From: Timema cristinae | Taxonomy: Eukaryota; Arthropoda; Insecta; Phasmatodea; Timematidae | Direction of reading: 5' to 3' | NCBI GenBank assembly: GCA_039000515.1 | Contig: JBCFYV010011135.1 | Coordinates: forward strand, 29,975,876-30,039,875 | Length of the DNA stretch: 64,000 nt | Part shown: positions 33,101 to 43,593 of the stretch, piece by piece | Layout: each line of letters starts with the position of its first letter | Numbering within the stretch: position 1 is the first letter of the stretch | Notes under the pieces: generated by a model | The model's database searches: none | Seen by the model: only the letters and a program-made list of their open reading frames with translations | Told to the model about the DNA's origin: nothing | Program-made: the position numbers and the translations under genes

Positions 33101-33149
33101 TTTGGCGGAATTTCAGTCGTCTTACGCTGTTTCCCATGAACCTCTCTGT

Positions 33150-33443
33150 CAGGTGAAGGGCTGATGACTTATCTCTTTCTCCGTCCCGATCAGCTGTTTC
33201 CCTTCTCACGCTTACCGGTCTAACGCGCATGCGCGTTCTCTCCGAGCGCAATAGCAGATAAAGACGTATGATACGATTTTAACGATTTTTTTTTTAAAGA
33301 TTGATTTAACAAACTTGTGTGCTTGTGTTGTGTTGTTGGTGGATAGTGAGTTGTTTAAAAAAAAATACTATTATTGAATTTATTCGTGTGCAAGATATTT
33401 ACTTGGATTCTTTTGTTTTTTTAATGAGGAGAGGCCAACACAG
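33150..33443 (+). promoter_or_regulatory. Candidate promoter and first non-coding exon
   Basis: The stretch holds a GC-richer block with the palindrome GCGCATGCGC (33225-33234), an NRF-1/erect-wing type site. After it comes unique sequence without repeats, ending CAACACAG before a donor-like GTAGGAAA at 33444. It is about 16 kb upstream of the YPEL start-codon exon, on the same strand. No start site or TATA box can be assigned; this is a weak call. Confidence 0.25.
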
Positions 33444-33490
33444 GTAGGAAACAGAAACCACTTATGTTAGAGATGTATTTATTATCTATT

Positions 33491-33697
33491 AATTTGCACC
33501 GTGTCTTACTACCCGTATGTGTATTAATCACGCTAATGTGTTAGAGATAAGGTGGGGGAACTTGTGTTGGAAACCGTTTAGGAATAAAGCTTGATCGGGA
33601 TTTGAACCTCACTCTCTCCGCCATCGGTAGTCCAGTTTATTGCAAGAGTGCCGCATTACTTAGAGCTTCCCAGACCGTTTGGCCACCGGGACGGGTC
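33491..33697 (-). mobile_element. SINE-C copy, old
   Basis: Tail GCACCGTGTCTTACTACCCG, B-box GGGATTTGAACC, head GACCGTTTGGCCACCGGGAC. Confidence 0.72.
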
Positions 33698-33889
33698 GCG
33701 TACTTGATTTTTAAAGAGTTTAAAATGTAATCAGAATAACTGCTGACGTTTCTGAACGTAACATTAATGACGAAGCAAATATATGAAGGTAGAGTGTGCA
33801 GCTCAAAAGGAAGAAGTTGGCCATGTAAGACGCGTAAAGGAATGCGTGAAAAGAGAAACATTAAGAGTTTTAAGAATATTAATTTTTTT

Positions 33890-34090
33890 ATTTAGCACCG
33901 CGTCTTACCACCCGTTCGGGTTACGCTAATATGTAATGGTAGGGTGATTGTGAGATGAAATTGAGGACCTACAGTTTAACGTGGGATCCGAACACGGTGG
34001 AGGCCTGGTATTCCCCACATTCACAAGTTATGATTAATACACGTCTTGTCAGAGATTAAGGAACGGGTTTGGTAATCAGATAAATCTGTG
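33890..34090 (-). mobile_element. SINE-A, missing its tRNA head
   Basis: Tail and body are intact to AATCAGATAAATCTGTGC, then it stops at (TAA)n. This is a 5' truncation as expected from incomplete reverse transcription, joined directly to a TAA microsatellite. Confidence 0.8.
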
Positions 34091-34494
34091 CTAATAATAA
34101 TAATAATAATTTGTATGAAATTCATCAAACAATTTGGTCTTCAGCCCCCCAAAAAGCAGATCGACTCAGGGAAAGACAGAATGGTAAAACTCAATGTTTG
34201 GAGTTCCGGGACACACAAAACATCAAGATACATCTTTATCTCGGTGTTGACACACTCTCACCATTACAATAACTTATCTATATGAGAGAGTAACCGCCGC
34301 CATGGAAAGTTCGAACTGTTGGCCGACCCTAGTGTTTTCGGTCGTTGGGGGGGGGAGTACCGCAATATCAAGCTGTCACGGTCCGTTCTAAGCACCTGCT
34401 ATAACAGTTATTACCAAGCAGGTGATATTATTACTATTTGAGGTTTAAATGTGCACCGACCCGAGCGCTATTGAGCTGGGATGGAAGGGGTGTG
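34091..34494. other. No gene recognised
   Basis: Unique sequence with a short G-run near 34348; no credible frame. Confidence 0.45.
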
Positions 34495-34743
34495 AAAATA
34501 GATATAACATTTCTCCACTAGAAACAAATAGTTTAATTTTCTTCACACGGTGATATCAACAGTTGTTGAATATCTGTCATGGGAATAGCGACATTAGGTG
34601 AGAAACTTGCTAAATGAAGAGAAAAAGTTGTCATTGAATTTCAGGACATCCTTTGACAGATATTCAACAATTATTGTTGATATCACCACGTGAAGAAAAT
34701 TAAACTCTATATGTTTCTACTGGAGAAATATTTTATCTATTTT
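34495..34743. mobile_element. Palindromic MITE, ~85-bp inverted arms, copy 1
   Basis: The left arm contains TTTAATTTTCTTCACACGGT and GATATCAACAGTTGTTGAAT; the right arm is its inverted copy. A 60-70-bp centre contains AAGAGAAAAAGTTGTCATTG. Relatives are at 43594-44015 and 59021-59273. Confidence 0.88.
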
Positions 34744-35595
34744 GGACAAAGAAATGTTTTTCCATAAAAACTTCAAAAACACTGACCTTTTATCGCGTCT
34801 CCTACAACCCCACCTTACTCTTAGGGTCTGTTGTCTAAGCTGCGACAGATACCCGCGACTGCGGCCTGAGTCGCAGCCTTCGCGCATGCGCAGTTTGAGT
34901 TTGTGGCGTGAGCAGTGCTTGCGGCTAGAGCTGTAACGACATTTGCGGGTTTGTTATTGAATTTTGTATGTTAATTTATTTTTAAAATGTTTAAAACAAT
35001 GAAAATTGGATTATTAATTCTCTGATATGAATAGCACTAAGGGGTTGAGTGTAAGGGGAAGGTGCTGGCCCAAACTTTGCCCAAATAAAGACAATATTAT
35101 TATCATCTCCTCGCTGTTCCTCTCCGATGGGACGATCACAGAAGGACTTGTTGTGAGAGTTGCGGTGGGGGGGGGGGGGGGGGGGGTTAAGACAAACCGC
35201 AATAAACGGAAGCGGCAAGAAATGATTCATTCGCCGGTCGTTCACTCCTGAAACTCCACTCGGTTCGTTAATTACAACCTGGAGACACAGCGCAGCCAAC
35301 ACTGGCGGAAAGTCACTAGATTTATCTCTCTACCATGTAATTTCTGAAATAGGGAACATCTACGGGACACAGGTACAGCCCACACAGGTAGGGAGATGCG
35401 CAGACAAACAAAAAATGTCAATCAAAATCGTACATGCTGTGGGGGTCATTAATCCCTCTCAAGGTCATCCGATAAGAGATCAGTCCGCGTGTTAAGGTTC
35501 GTTGTCTCTTGCGTGGAAGGGAGGTCTGTGCACATGCGCACGCCGGCATCTTATCTTTGGATATTATATTTTATACAACGCGTTCGGCCATCCTT
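34744..35595. other. No gene recognised; GC-rich patch and 20-G run
   Basis: 34820-34940 is GC-richer and contains GCGCATGCGC (34882-34891). 35167-35186 is an uninterrupted run of 20 G. No frame with family similarity is seen. Confidence 0.45.
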
Positions 35596-35599
35596 TTTT

Positions 35600-35840
35600 T
35601 TTTTCTCTCATCACGTCTTACCACCCGATCGTTTTATACGCTGATGGTTTTAAGGATTAGGAAGATAATGTTTGGAGTAAGTGGACCAGCATTTGCGTGG
35701 ACGGATAGGGGAAAACCATTTAGGAAAAACCCATCCTCAGTACACCCGACCGAGATTAGAACCTCGATCTCTCCGTCATCGACGGTCTAATCTACTACGA
35801 AAGGAGCGCCTTAGACCATGTGACCACCGAAGCAGGTCAT
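35600..35840 (-). mobile_element. SINE-C copy
   Basis: Tail CACGTCTTACCACCCGATCG, body CCATCCTCAGTACACCCGAC, head ACCATGTGACCACCGAAGCA. A 7-bp CATCCTT repeat on both sides may be its target duplication. Confidence 0.82.
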
Positions 35841-36051
35841 CCTTATTTAATTTCGGATGGCCAATTATCTGGAAAACCGGGAATTGTGCTTGAATTTTAT
35901 TTTAAAGTTTGAGGTGTCGCCCTGTAATTTCACAAATGAGGAAGGAAGGAATGTTTTCCTGTGGTTGAGTGTGGAACTAAGGCTTGATTTTCTTAGGAAA
36001 CCCGTTATTAGAAAGCTGGAAGCTCTTGTTGCCACAATGACGCGTTTTTAA

Positions 36052-36350
36052 AAATATTAAACGTGCACTTTCTGAACCGACGGAGATTATATCAGCAATA
36101 CGATAATTTCAACTAGCGAGAGTGAAAGAGCCTACCAATTTTGCCGGGAAAGGTATTTTCATGTACCTTCCAGGGTTATTTTACATGTCAACAATCGACA
36201 CGGGACCGGCGGCTTTACTTAATCTCTTTAGAAAGTTGTGCTACGGTTTTTTTTAATCGCTCAAGACAAATCTGTCGACCCCGGCTGGGTTTGAACCCAC
36301 TAATATTGGGTCTTGAGGCGAGCACTTTACCTCAAGACACCGAGGTCGAA
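36052..36350 (-). mobile_element. SINE-D copy
   Basis: D/E tail TTAAACGTGCACTTTCTGAA, body GTCAACAATCGACACGGGAC, B-box GGGTTTGAACCC and head ACCTCAAGACACCGAGG. Full length. Confidence 0.88.
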
Positions 36351-36725
36351 ATGACGTCAATTAAAATGCTACAATTGTATTTATATTCTTAGTATGTTCA
36401 GTTAAATAGTTATGTAAAGAGATAAATTAAATAGAACATATTATGTTTATACCATACCGAATTGGGCCCACTCGAATTTCGGAATAAGGTATACTGTCAA
36501 ACGGTCGACACGAATTGCGGAACAAGCTGTAATCTCATTCATCTCCTAACCTAACCTAATAGCCTAACCTCGATGTTCCATCTTGAACAAATTCATTATG
36601 AATTTAATTTTAACTCCGCAGTTCGTGTGAGGGTAATACCGAGCTCAGATGAGTTGTTTCGAAATTCGTGAGCACCGACCGAATTTGAGTGACTTTCATT
36701 CAACTTTGGTGGTCGAAAGTGGGTT
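36351..36725. other. No gene recognised
   Basis: Unique AT-rich sequence with a short CCTAACCTAACC motif near 36546. Confidence 0.45.
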
Positions 36726-36770
36726 TACTTCGGTGGCCGCACGGTCTAAGGCATCATTCTCGCAATAGAT
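36726..36770 (+). mobile_element. SINE-C head fragment
   Basis: CTTCGGTGGCCGCACGGTCT then AAGGCATCATTCTCGCAATA: 5' end only. Similar orphan heads are at 37703-37735 and about 46698-46740. Confidence 0.6.
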
Positions 36771-36827
36771 ACTTCCGAAAATTTAGTCTTCCTTAATTAA
36801 TTCAATTCGGAGCTTATAACAAAAATA

Positions 36828-37055
36828 GTCGAACACGTTAGCTCAATAGGTAGCGTGTCTGCCTCCAGAGTTAAGGAATCTTGGTTCGATTCCTGGTTGA
36901 ACGGAAAAATTTAATCACTGGTTAAATTGGGGGTTCCCCTCTTTTTCACAGTGGGGAATTAACGTCCGGAGGACTCGATGTTGTGTCTGTTCTAGATTTA
37001 AGCTTATTATAAGTAGGTTCAGAAACTGAACGTTAAATACAAAAAAAAAAGTTGT
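36828..37055 (+). mobile_element. SINE-E copy, well preserved
   Basis: A-box TAGCTCAATAGGTAGCG, B-box GGTTCGATTCC, body TTTTTCACAGTGGGGAATTA, tail GGTTCAGAAACTGAACGTTA and poly(A). Confidence 0.88.
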
Positions 37056-37702
37056 CTTAAGAGCTAATAACCCTAAAACTATATTATAAACACAATAACA
37101 ACAATGTCGTCTTGGGAAGTCCGCTGTTGAGGTAAAATAATAAACTTCCGCCAAGATTTGAATTTTAAATGCAATTAAAATGTAGATCGCGTGTCCCGGA
37201 GGAATACGTCGCAACCTATTGGTGAGGTGCTGGTACCCCTTTCAAGGGGGGGGGGGTATTGCGTCGAGGTTTAGAAGGAAGGGGGTCTCATTAGTCGAGT
37301 GTGTGGCGGGCGATTCCTCCGTCACACACACGACCACGTATCGCGTCATACATACTTGTACGGACTATACAAATATTTACATTAGTAGTTCTGTGAGCAG
37401 CGGAGATTCATTTCTCTTTGGATTTCAAGTCGAAAATATCATCCAATTTTCCTTGGATTTGAAGTATTTTTCCTTGTTGATCAAGCTATGGTCTCATTTT
37501 GGTTGGAGTAACGGTTTAGAAAATTCAAACATATTTATTTGCGGCCAACACTAACAACATTTTATTATATTATGTGTTCTTTTTTAATAGGAATTGATAA
37601 TATTAATCAAAAATGAACGCTGTAGATCAACTTTTGTGACTTCATATACTGTTTGTTATTCTTACCAAGGTATAGACAGTAACAAAATAATATTTAATTA
37701 CT
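37056..37702. other. No gene recognised
   Basis: Unique sequence with a G-run near 37246. Frames of 99-111 codons here lack similarity and are A/T-driven. Confidence 0.45.
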
Positions 37703-37789
37703 GGCCCGCTTCGGTGGCCGCATGGTCTTAAGGTGGTGGACCCACACGTCACAAGCTCATGTGAGCAGAACGACCAAAACCGTGAGTAT

Positions 37790-38170
37790 CCTTGAGTATA
37801 GTGGTGCTTGTTCACATTGAGTCGTACTACATCGTGAGGTTAGCTGTCTGTCTCACGAGTCTACTCACATCACGTGAGGTTATATGTCTGTGGTGCTTGT
37901 TCTCACTGGAGTCGCTACTCATCACGTGAGTTAGGCTGGTTTGTTCACTGAGTCGTATACAATCAGGAGGTTATATGTCTGTGGTGCTTGTTCTCACTGG
38001 AGTCGCTACATACACATCACGTGAGGTTATATGTCTGTGGTGCTTGTTCTCACTGGAGTCGCTACATACCATCACGTGAGGTTATATGTCTGTGGTGCTT
38101 GTTCTCACTGGAGTCGCTACATACTCATCACGTGAGGTATATGTTCTCGTGGCGATACGTGTAGTTGAAC
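37790..38170. repeat. ~55-bp minisatellite, about 7 copies
   Basis: The unit contains ATCACGTGAGGTTATATGTC, TGTGGTGCTTGTTCTCACTG and GAGTCGCTACATAC, with indels in the first copies. It directly follows an orphan SINE-C head. Confidence 0.9.
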
Positions 38171-38269
38171 ATATCCCGGGACAGTCTGCAGGGGTAGCTT
38201 GCGGTGTAAGTTGGCACCTAGAGCCTATTACACTTCAAAATATAGTGCGTTAAAAGAAGGGGGGAGGGA

Positions 38270-38395
38270 GACAAAATGTCGGGCCATCCTTAAAATTATT
38301 TTAATTAACTTATTGGTGATAATTGAAGTATGCTTTATGAACATAGCGTGTCAACAAACACTCACATTCAGTTATTTCGTTACCGCTTGTTTTTT
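38270..38395 (+). repeat. Paired ~130-bp dispersed repeat, copy 2
   Basis: AAATGTCGGGCCATCCTTAA, TTTTAATTAACTTATTGGTG, GTGTCAACAAACACTCACAT; matches 23140-23270, including a preceding G/A-rich tract. Confidence 0.7.
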
Positions 38396-38640
38396 TTTAG
38401 CATTCCGTATTACTACCCGTTCGGGTTATACGCCTATGTATTAACTACGCTAATGTGTTAGGGATGAGAAAGGTTGAATTTAGAGGAATTGCACCCGCAT
38501 TTTTGTGGAGAGAAAGTGTGGAAAACATTTTATGGGAAACCTCCCTCAGCGCACTAGAATCGAACCCCGATCTCCTTGTCATCAGTAGTCTAGCTCAACA
38601 CGAACCTGGCGCGTTAGCTAACTACGCCACCGAGGCGGGT
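38396..38640 (-). mobile_element. SINE-B copy
   Basis: Tail CGTATTACTACCCGTTCGGG, B-box AGAATCGAACCCC, head TACGCCACCGAGGCGGG. Confidence 0.83.
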
Positions 38641-39122
38641 ATCACTTTAGTAAAATCTACGAGTAATTTTGAGATTTGGGTAGTGTTGTTCTACTGGGAG
38701 AAGTTAGTTTGTAAGTCTATATTTTTATGTATGTGTTTGTCCTGTTACCCATATACTTATTGCTGATCTAGATTGCTTAATCTTGTTCAGATGTTTAGAA
38801 AGTACATAATTATTGGGCACCTTCAGTTGCAACATCCGCAGATCTTCAATCCTCGTCCGTTTTGACAAATGACCACCTTGAACCTGTCAATAGGTCTCCA
38901 CGTGGGGGTCAGGGGGAAGGGCTGGTGGTTTTCAGTGTCAAGGTCAACTTCTTTGACGTCTCCCGGTGGTGATCGATCACCCGTCCTTTCGCCTCTTCTA
39001 AAGCACAATATGTTTCTGAGAAATCTTCCCTCATAACAGTGTCTAGGAGAGTGGTGGTTGCGCCACTTGACAGTTTGAAACACAAGGTGTATACAAATAT
39101 ATTCACATTATAACATGTTATC
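38641..39122. other. No gene recognised
   Basis: Unique sequence. An 86-codon - strand frame (38823-39083) and an overlapping one are not supported by similarity or splice context. Confidence 0.4.
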
Positions 39123-39123
39123 T

Positions 39124-39380
39124 TATTATTATTATTAGCACCGCGTCCTACTACCCGTTCAGCTTATACGCTTATATACTAATTACACTAATGGGCTAGG
39201 GGTGAGAAAGGTTAATGTAGAGGAATTGCACTCGCATTTGCTTAGAGTGAGAGTGGAAATACATTTACGAAAACCGGCCTCAGTACACCCGACCGGTATC
39301 GAACTCCGATTGCCTTGTAATCGGCAGTCTAGTCTATTGCGAGAGTAGTGCGTTAGACCGTGCGGCCACCGAAGCAGGTG
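39124..39380 (-). mobile_element. SINE-C copy
   Basis: Tail GCACCGCGTCCTACTACCCG, body CCTCAGTACACCCGACC, B-box GGTATCGAACTCC, head GTGCGGCCACCGAAGC. Confidence 0.87.
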
Positions 39381-39411
39381 TTTCTTTACTAATAATATCA
39401 CTAGCACTAAT

Positions 39412-39423
39412 TATTATTATTAC

Positions 39424-39455
<32 letters not shown>
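39412..39455. repeat. (TTA)n microsatellite
   Basis: TTA/TAT trinucleotide run with one interruption. Confidence 0.9.
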
Positions 39456-39456
<1 letters not shown>

Positions 39457-39499
39457 CCATTTAATCAGTTGAAGTTATTTTACAAAAATAATAATTGAA

Positions 39500-39930
39500 A
39501 ATTTTCCTTTTGATCTCATCGTTCAGTTGCTTTCGTGGTCTTATTGGTCCTCTATTACCCTTACACTTTTTCTTCTATGGTAGCACACTTTGCCATTTTT
39601 TCTCACAATGTGACCCATACAGTTCATTTTTATTTGTAGCCCCACCTTCAGAATGGTTCTTTTATCATCTACTTTTCCTAGAACTTTTTCACTTGTCAAC
39701 CGACTTTCCTATCTTCTCTATTTTACTCCAGCTCAAAGCTGTACAAATGTTTATTCTCGTTTTCCCTTAGGATCCATGTTTTAGCTCCATATAAGTTGAT
39801 GGTTAATATGTTACACTTCACCAGTTCCTTCCTTATTCCTCAGTTCAGTTTGCCCTTATTTCTAAGTTCAGTTTACCAGTTATGCTCTTTATTAAAGCAG
39901 CCTTAGCCATTGTACTCATTGTCCAGTTTG
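39500..39930 (-). pseudogene. LINE reverse-transcriptase C-terminal fragment with stops
   Basis: The - strand reads MSTMAKAALIKSITGKLNLE and then, in the next frame, RKELVKCNILTINLYGAKTW followed by ILRENENKHLYSFELE. Further on come KMNCMGHIVRKNG and RRKSVRVIED. This is the 'LRkrLvKc...aLYGaETWtl...e...l..FEmW...GH.lR..gl...iiEG...g.r' region of non-LTR reverse transcriptases. Stops and a frame change show that it is dead. Confidence 0.82.
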
Positions 39931-40012
39931 CCAGTCAATAGCATCACCCACTGGACACCTGGCCCAATCACCGATTGCGCTGCCCACTCACTCGGTTAGC
40001 CTCGACTCGAAC

Positions 40013-41040
40013 AGCTCGCTGCTAGTTCTCAAATATCAAACAATGACTGTATTTGTTAGAGGAAACTTCTTCTCTCAAGGTAAAGAGGAAAGCTCTTTGC
40101 TAGTTCTTAAATATCAAACAATGACTGTATTTGTTAGAGGAAAGCTCGCTGCTAGTTCTCAAATATCAAACAATGACTGTATTTGTTAGAAGAAACTTCT
40201 TATCTGAAGGTAAAGAGGAAAGCTCGCTGCTAGTTCTCAAATATCAAACAATGACTGTATTTGTTAGAGGAAACTTCTTCTCTCAAGGTAAAGAGGAAAG
40301 CTCGCTGCTAGTTCTCAAATATCAAACAATGACTGTATTTGTTAAAGGAAACTTCTTATCTCAAGGTAAAGAGGAAAGCTCACTGCTAGTTCTCAAATAT
40401 CAAACAATGACTGTATTTGTTAGAGGAAACTTCTTCTCTCAAGGTAAAGAGGAAAGCTCGCTGCTAGTTCTCAAATATCAAACAATGACTGTATTTGTTA
40501 GAGGAAACTTCTTCTCTCAAGGTAAAGAGGAAAGCTCGCTGCTAGTTCTCAAATATCAAACAATGACTGTATTTGTTAAAGGAAACTTCTTATCTCAAGG
40601 TAAAGAGGAAAGCTCGCTGCTAGTTCTCAAATATCAAACAATGACTGTATTTGTTAGAAGAAACTTCTTATCTGAAGGTAAAGAGGAAAGCTCGCTGTTA
40701 GTTCTCAAATATCAAACAATGACTGTATTTGTTAGAGGAAAGCTCGCTGCTAGTTCTCAAATATCAAACAATGACTGTATTTGTTAGAGGAAACTTCTTC
40801 TCTCAAGGTAAAGAGGAAAGCTCGCTGCTAGTTCTCAAATATCAAACAATGACTGTATTTGTTAAAGGAAACTTCTTATCTCAAGGTAAAGAGGAAAGCT
40901 CACTGCTAGTTCTCAAATATCAAACAATGACTGTATTTGTTAGAGGAAACTTCTTATCTCAAGGTAAAGAGGAAAGCTCGCTGCTAGTTCTCAAATATCA
41001 AACAATGACTGTATTTCTTAGAGAAAGGCTAGATATAGAG
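40013..41040 (+). repeat. 78-bp minisatellite, forward array, ~13 copies
   Basis: Unit AGCTCGCTGCTAGTTCTCAA + ATATCAAACAATGACTGTAT + TTGTTAGAGGAAACTTCTTC + TCTCAAGGTAAAGAGGAA. 78 = 26 codons, so the + frame repeats a 26-residue peptide (SSLLVLKYQTMTVFVRGNFF...). Two shortened units break the frame near 40135 and 40740. The inverted partner is at 47360-49330. Confidence 0.97.
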
Positions 41041-41096
41041 CCTTATTTTTCATCAAGACTAGTTTTATAGCGCTGCTAATATGATAATATGCTTAA
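41041..41096 (+). repeat. Flank shared with the inverted 78-bp array (inner side, part 1)
   Basis: CATCAAGACTAGTTTTATAG corresponds to the inverted form at 47331-47370 (CATCAAGACTAATCTCATAT on the - strand). It continues at 42485 after the inserted PIF-like element. Confidence 0.75.
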
Positions 41097-41167
41097 GGGT
41101 TCGGCCAGACTGCCAAACTGGCGAGCGCGCGAGCGAGCGAGCGCGTAATTAGCGGACCCTAGTTAGA

Positions 41168-41453
41168 TTATTATTAGCACCGCGTCTTACTACCCGTTCG
41201 GGTTATACGCACTTACGCTAATGTGTAATGGTAGGGTTATTGTGAGATGAAATGAAGGACCTACAGTTTAACGTGGAATCCGAACCACGGTGGTGGCCTG
41301 GCATTCCCTACATTCACAAGATGTCTTGTCAGAGGTGAAGGAAGGGTTTGGAAATAAGATAAATCTGTGCCGGGACCGAGGATTGAACCCCGGCTGCCAG
41401 CACAGAAGTCTGACACCTTACCCCTAGACCACTAGGTCACCGCCCTCCCCTCC
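41168..41453 (-). mobile_element. SINE-A in PIF-like copy B, 11-bp duplication
   Basis: Full length; flanked by CCCTAGTTAGA at 41157-41167 and 41454-41464. Confidence 0.95.
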
Positions 41454-41876
41454 CCCTAGTTAGAGAAGATGTCTCTGTCAAACACACTTAGTACATCTCT
41501 GCTCCTCGAAAATTCTTACAGAAAATATTGTATATTTATAAAAAGAAAAAAGTAGAAGTGCATCCAATTAATAAATTGAGAAATGCGTATGGTACTGTAC
41601 TGAAGTGTTTTAAAATCAGATTTGCCGCACCAGTGGCAGAATGGTGCGTTGCACTCGATAACTTTTGACTAGGAGGCAAAGGTTCGAATCTTGGCTCAGT
41701 GAACTGAAGGTGATTTTTAAAACTTATTTATTGTTGTGGTTTTTTCATACTCTCTCCAAACTAATGGTGATTCTTATTTGTAAAGGCCTACTTTGATTAT
41801 AATATTGAAGTATTTTAACATATCGGGTTTACATATATACATTATATTATTTATGGTCTTACCAATTAAATTAGGC

Positions 41877-41881
<5 letters not shown>

Positions 41882-41911
<30 letters not shown>

Positions 41912-42178
41912 GCACCGCATCTTACTTCCCGTTCGGGTTATATGCACTTACGCTAATGTGTAATGGTAGGGTGATTGTGAGATGAAATGAAGGACCTACA
42001 GTTTAACGTGGAATCCGAACCACGGTGGAGGCCTGGCTTTCCCCACATTCACAAGATGTCTTGCCAGAGGTGAAGGAAGGGTTTGGTAATCAGATAAATC
42101 TGTGCCGGGACCGAGGATTGAGCCCCAGACCTCCAGCACAGAAGTCTGACACCTTACCCCTAGACCGCCAGGTCACCG
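41882..42178 (-). mobile_element. SINE-A in PIF-like copy B, 8-bp duplication
   Basis: Full length with long (TTA)n; flanked by GGCCATTA at 41874-41881 and 42179-42186. Copy A has the uninterrupted site (TTAGGCCGTTAGTAGC). Confidence 0.95.
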
Positions 42179-42484
42179 GGCCATTAATAGCAAGTGTGTT
42201 AAACCTATCACTGATAGAAAAAAGTCAAATATCATGTCAAAATGAGAAGTTTCCCCAGCACTCAATGAACCAACATACAATAATATTGCCTGGCGCCTGT
42301 AAACTAGACTGTGCCGGGTCGAGCGCGCGCGCTTGAAAAATAGAACCAGTTCTATCTTTCAAGCGCGCGCGCTCAGTCGCTCGCGCGCTCGCTCGCTCCA
42401 GTGTGGCCACCCCCCATTACAACCAATGTGTTCTATTTTATATTTTAGTCGCTCGCTCGCGCGCTCAGTCTGGCCGTACCCTAA

Positions 42485-42655
42485 GAAGTAGTTGAAAATG
42501 CGCTAATGTGTCATTTTCAAAGATTTATTTTACTAATAAAACTCAAAACATAGGGTGTTAATGAAAAAAAACACGCCCTGTTGGAATCTACCAACTTAAT
42601 TTTGGGGTGAACCCTATTTTTAAATAACGCGTCGTAGAATTAAATATTGCGTTAG
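42485..42655 (+). repeat. Flank shared with the inverted 78-bp array (inner side, part 2)
   Basis: TACTAATAAAACTCAAAACA, CCCTGTTGGAATCTACCAAC and GTAGAATTAAATATTGCG match the - strand of 47140-47330 in order. The 78-bp arrays are therefore part of a larger duplicated element. Confidence 0.8.
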
Positions 42656-43043
42656 AACTGAACGTCTGCTTACCGAGGCGGCCTACAAATTCGGCGATTG
42701 GTGGTCGAGAAACGCCAAGTCCTTCACTTTGTCATCTTTCATCAGATAAGTTCGCCGTGAGATAGACCGAGCAGGCAACCCCTCGTACGGGTGTGTTAAA
42801 CTTGTTGCGTCCACTATAGCTAGGGGCCGTCGATGATTTCGGCGTTCAGGCCAGTCAACAATATAAAATACTTTAGGGACACTTCGATTTATAAGAAATT
42901 TAATTTTAAAATTTAAAACGAAACTGTTTGAGTATAGTGAGGCGCCCTTTTGAGGAATATGTCTGGAGAAAGGATGAGATTACTAACCAAATTGAGGGAA
43001 TAAACCTCCCCAGGGCAGCTTTTTAAGAATCCGGGTTAATCTG
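42656..43043. other. No gene recognised
   Basis: Unique sequence with GC-richer parts near 42660-42840; no family similarity. Confidence 0.4.
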
Positions 43044-43165
43044 GCTCCGCATCTTACTACCCGCCCGGGATATCTACATGTTTGCTTAGATGGGTTGGGT
43101 TAAGGTAGATTTTAGAAGCATTGTATCCGCATTTGTTTGGAAGTAGAATTATAAATAATGTATAG
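43044..43165 (-). mobile_element. SINE tail/body fragment (A/B/C class)
   Basis: CCGCATCTTACTACCCGCCC and GTATCCGCATTTGTTTGGAA; the rest is lost. Confidence 0.6.
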
Positions 43166-43593
43166 GGTGGCCACGGCCAGAGAAAATATTGAAAACCGGG
43201 AAATGTCATGGAACTTAAAATTGCCAATAAATTCAGGGAAATTGCAAGGAATTTTGTAATCAATCAGGAAAATTGTATATTTGATTGTCTATGGAGCAAA
43301 GAAACGTATTTATTGTATTTTATTCAAATGCCGTCTCTTTTTAAGTAGATATTGTGTTTATCTTTTTAGTGTATTTAAAAAACACCCCCACTCCCCAAAA
43401 TAGTATTTTGATTCATATAGACATCTTTATAAATTTAAATGTGGCTTTTAGTTGTGTCAATTTGGATTTCTGGATCAAGTTAGATTCACGGATTTAAATA
43501 AAATAATTTTATTTTTATTTTGTTTAAGGCGGAGATGTAGGGGCCGCGAGAAAAGGTCCGTTTTTGCAGTTTTTATATCAAAAACTTTTTTTT
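43166..43593. other. No gene recognised; possible transposon remnant
   Basis: Contains GAAAACCGGGAAATGTCATG and GAATTTTGTAATCAATCAGG, phrases typical of decayed insect repeats. No ends matched. Confidence 0.35.

Larger units (their letters stand above)
41097..42481. mobile_element. PIF/Harbinger-like non-autonomous element, copy B, TAA duplication
   Basis: Left end GGGTTCGGCCAGACTG; right end, inverted, GGGTACGGCCAGACTG. The element is flanked by TAA at 41094-41096 and 42482-42484. Subterminal regions are rich in GCGAGCGCGC. It was hit by two SINE-A insertions, and the rest aligns with copy A. It contains an old tRNA-like stretch (CAGTGGCAGAATGGTGCG; GGTTCGAATCTTGG at about 41682-41695). The unrelated inverted copy of the surrounding repeat (47140-47350) lacks it and so represents the empty site. 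Confidence 0.85.

Noticed and set aside
36546..36566. Telomere-like CCTAACCTAACC
   Set aside because: Only two imperfect units; too short to mean anything.
41097..42481. piggyBac-type TTAA target
   Set aside because: The left flank reads TTAA but the right reads TAAG. A TAA duplication with GGG...CCC ends fits PIF/Harbinger better.
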